Positions 4,756 to 5,814 of a stretch of DNA of 5,814 nucleotides are shown piece after piece. Source of the stretch: an uncultured Mycoplasma sp. (GTDB lineage Bacteria > Bacillota_I > Bacilli_A > Mycoplasmatales > Metamycoplasmataceae); assembly GCA_947041065.1 (NCBI GenBank), contig CAMRCV010000035.1, positions 1 through 5,814 of the forward strand, given 5' to 3'. The notes below the pieces were generated by a model. The model did no database searches. It saw only the letters and a list, made by a program, of their open reading frames with translations, and was not told where the DNA came from. Position numbers and translations under genes: made by a program. Positions within the stretch are counted from its first letter, which is position 1. Every line of letters begins with the position of its first letter.

Positions 4756-5814
4756 ATGAAAAATAAAAATAAAAATAACATAAATGTTAAAGACATTTTT
4801 AAAAAAATAAAACAATTCTTTTTTAATTTATCTGATATAAAAATAATTTTTATTTCTTATTTTTTAGTAACTACTTTAACTTCTTTGTTGCTGCTAACTC
4901 CCTTTGCACACCTACCTGATGTAGAAGTTAATTATATAGATGCCTTATTCACTGCAGCGAGTGCTTTTAGTGATACTGGGTTAGTAACGGTTGTTACTTC
5001 TGAAACATGATCCATGTTTGGACAAGCTATTATTGCTATTTTAATTTTATTGGGAGGAATTGGTATTTTTGCTGTCAAGGTTTATATCTTTAATTTTATT
5101 TTTCGTCAAAAACTAAACTTATCTACAAGTAATATTTTGGGTCAAGAAAGATCTTCGAAAGATGCCAGTCTTTCAAAGAAAACTGTGATTGTTTCTGTGA
5201 GTTTGATTTTGATCTTAATCACCTTATCTTCATTCATCCTTTCTTTTGTATTTTACTTTGAAGTTCCTAACGAAGTAAATCCTGGAAACAATCCTTTGGG
5301 TGATGTTGGGTTATCAATTAGGTTTGCTATTTTTCATTCTATTAGTGCAATAAATAATGCTGGTTTTGATATTATTGGTAGCACATCTTTAGCACCATAT
5401 TATTCAGCATATGCGATGCAAATAATCTTCTTAATATTATTTGTTATTGGTGGAATAGGATATCCTGTAATTTATGATACATTTTCTTGACTAAGACATA
5501 AAATAAAAAGGTTGCCAGGTAGCGCTCCTGCCTTTTCATTGTTTTCTAAAATAAGTTGTATTTCTTATTTGCTTGTTTCAATGTTTGGTTTAATATTAGC
5601 ATTTTCTTTTGAAACATCTTCTATGAGAAGTTTAGACGGAGATGAAATTCCTTTATGACAAAGTGATATTGGTGATACTGGGTCAAAAGTTATGGCAATC
5701 TTTTTCAATACATTTTCTACCCGTAATGCTGGTTTTGCAACAGTTGACCTTAAACAATTATCAGAACCAACAATTATTCTTTACTCAATCATGATGTTTA
5801 TTGGTTCAGCGCCT
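4756..5814 (+). CDS. ktrB: Potassium uptake membrane subunit KtrB, 3' end cut off
   Basis: 353 residues are visible before the window ends, from ATG 4756; TGA codons at 5008-5010, 5488-5490 and in the PLWQS stretch (residue 301) are Trp, and without them the gene breaks into pieces. KtrB is the membrane K+ translocating subunit of the Trk/Ktr/HKT superfamily, built of four membrane-pore-membrane repeats. Three repeats are seen, each with its filter glycine: ASAFSDTGL (G75), SAINNAGF (G203) and TFSTRNAGF (G326). The fourth is outside the window. The conserved IGGIGYPVIYD (231-241) is present, and membrane helices fit about 29-50, 88-115, 143-168, 218-240 and 262-285. The N-terminus is Lys/Asn-rich and cytoplasmic. 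The start is the only plausible one: a stop lies in frame four codons upstream and the next Met is residue 88. No Shine-Dalgarno is present. Its partner KtrA is encoded divergently next door. Confidence 0.94.

Noticed and set aside
5008..5016. Frameshift or broken ktrB, restart at ATG 5014
   Set aside because: TGA 5008-5010 and 5488-5490 are Trp; the KtrB repeats run through without interruption.
1..5814. CRISPR array, insertion sequence, tRNA or rRNA
   Set aside because: No spaced repeats, transposase-like frame, terminal inverted repeats or recognisable RNA gene is seen on reading both strands.

Overview
The window comes from a mollicute (mycoplasma-like, wall-less Firmicutes relative). 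The DNA is very AT-rich, and UGA is read as tryptophan: the five genes that contain Trp can only be read through with in-frame TGA codons (13 TGA against 2 TGG). The combination of KtrA/KtrB, a short nicotinate phosphoribosyltransferase and LspA would suit the Spiroplasma/Entomoplasma/Mesoplasma/M. mycoides branch, but the genus is inferred, not shown.

Layout, left to right. (1) 3-431 (+): the C-terminal end of an unrecognised protein with a terminal membrane anchor. (2) 498-2177 (+): one continuous 559-residue gene, split into pieces if TGA is taken as stop. It encodes an Asn/Gln/Tyr-rich, tandem-repeat-bearing protein with a single C-terminal membrane segment; its function is unknown and it is the most unusual object here. 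(3) 2206-2228: a hairpin terminator that can serve both strands. (4) 2324-2911 (-): lspA, lipoprotein signal peptidase, missed entirely by standard-code ORF calling because all five of its Trp codons are TGA. (5) 2976-3971 (+): nicotinate phosphoribosyltransferase, divergent from lspA. (6) 3975-4691 (-): ktrA, the cytosolic RCK gating subunit of a K+ uptake system, convergent with the previous gene with only 3 bp between stops. (7) 4756-5814 (+): ktrB, the K+ translocating membrane subunit, divergent from ktrA and cut by the window end.

Functionally these are ordinary mollicute housekeeping jobs at the cell envelope and in salvage: lipoprotein maturation, NAD precursor salvage and potassium uptake. 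No gene system that is clearly new can be claimed. The points worth a second look are the large tail-anchored low-complexity protein, the separation of ktrA and ktrB onto opposite strands, and two genes (lspA and ktrB) that have a good -10 box immediately before the ATG and no Shine-Dalgarno, which predicts leaderless mRNAs. There is no gene-free stretch over 300 bp; I see no tRNA, rRNA, CRISPR, insertion sequence or riboswitch.
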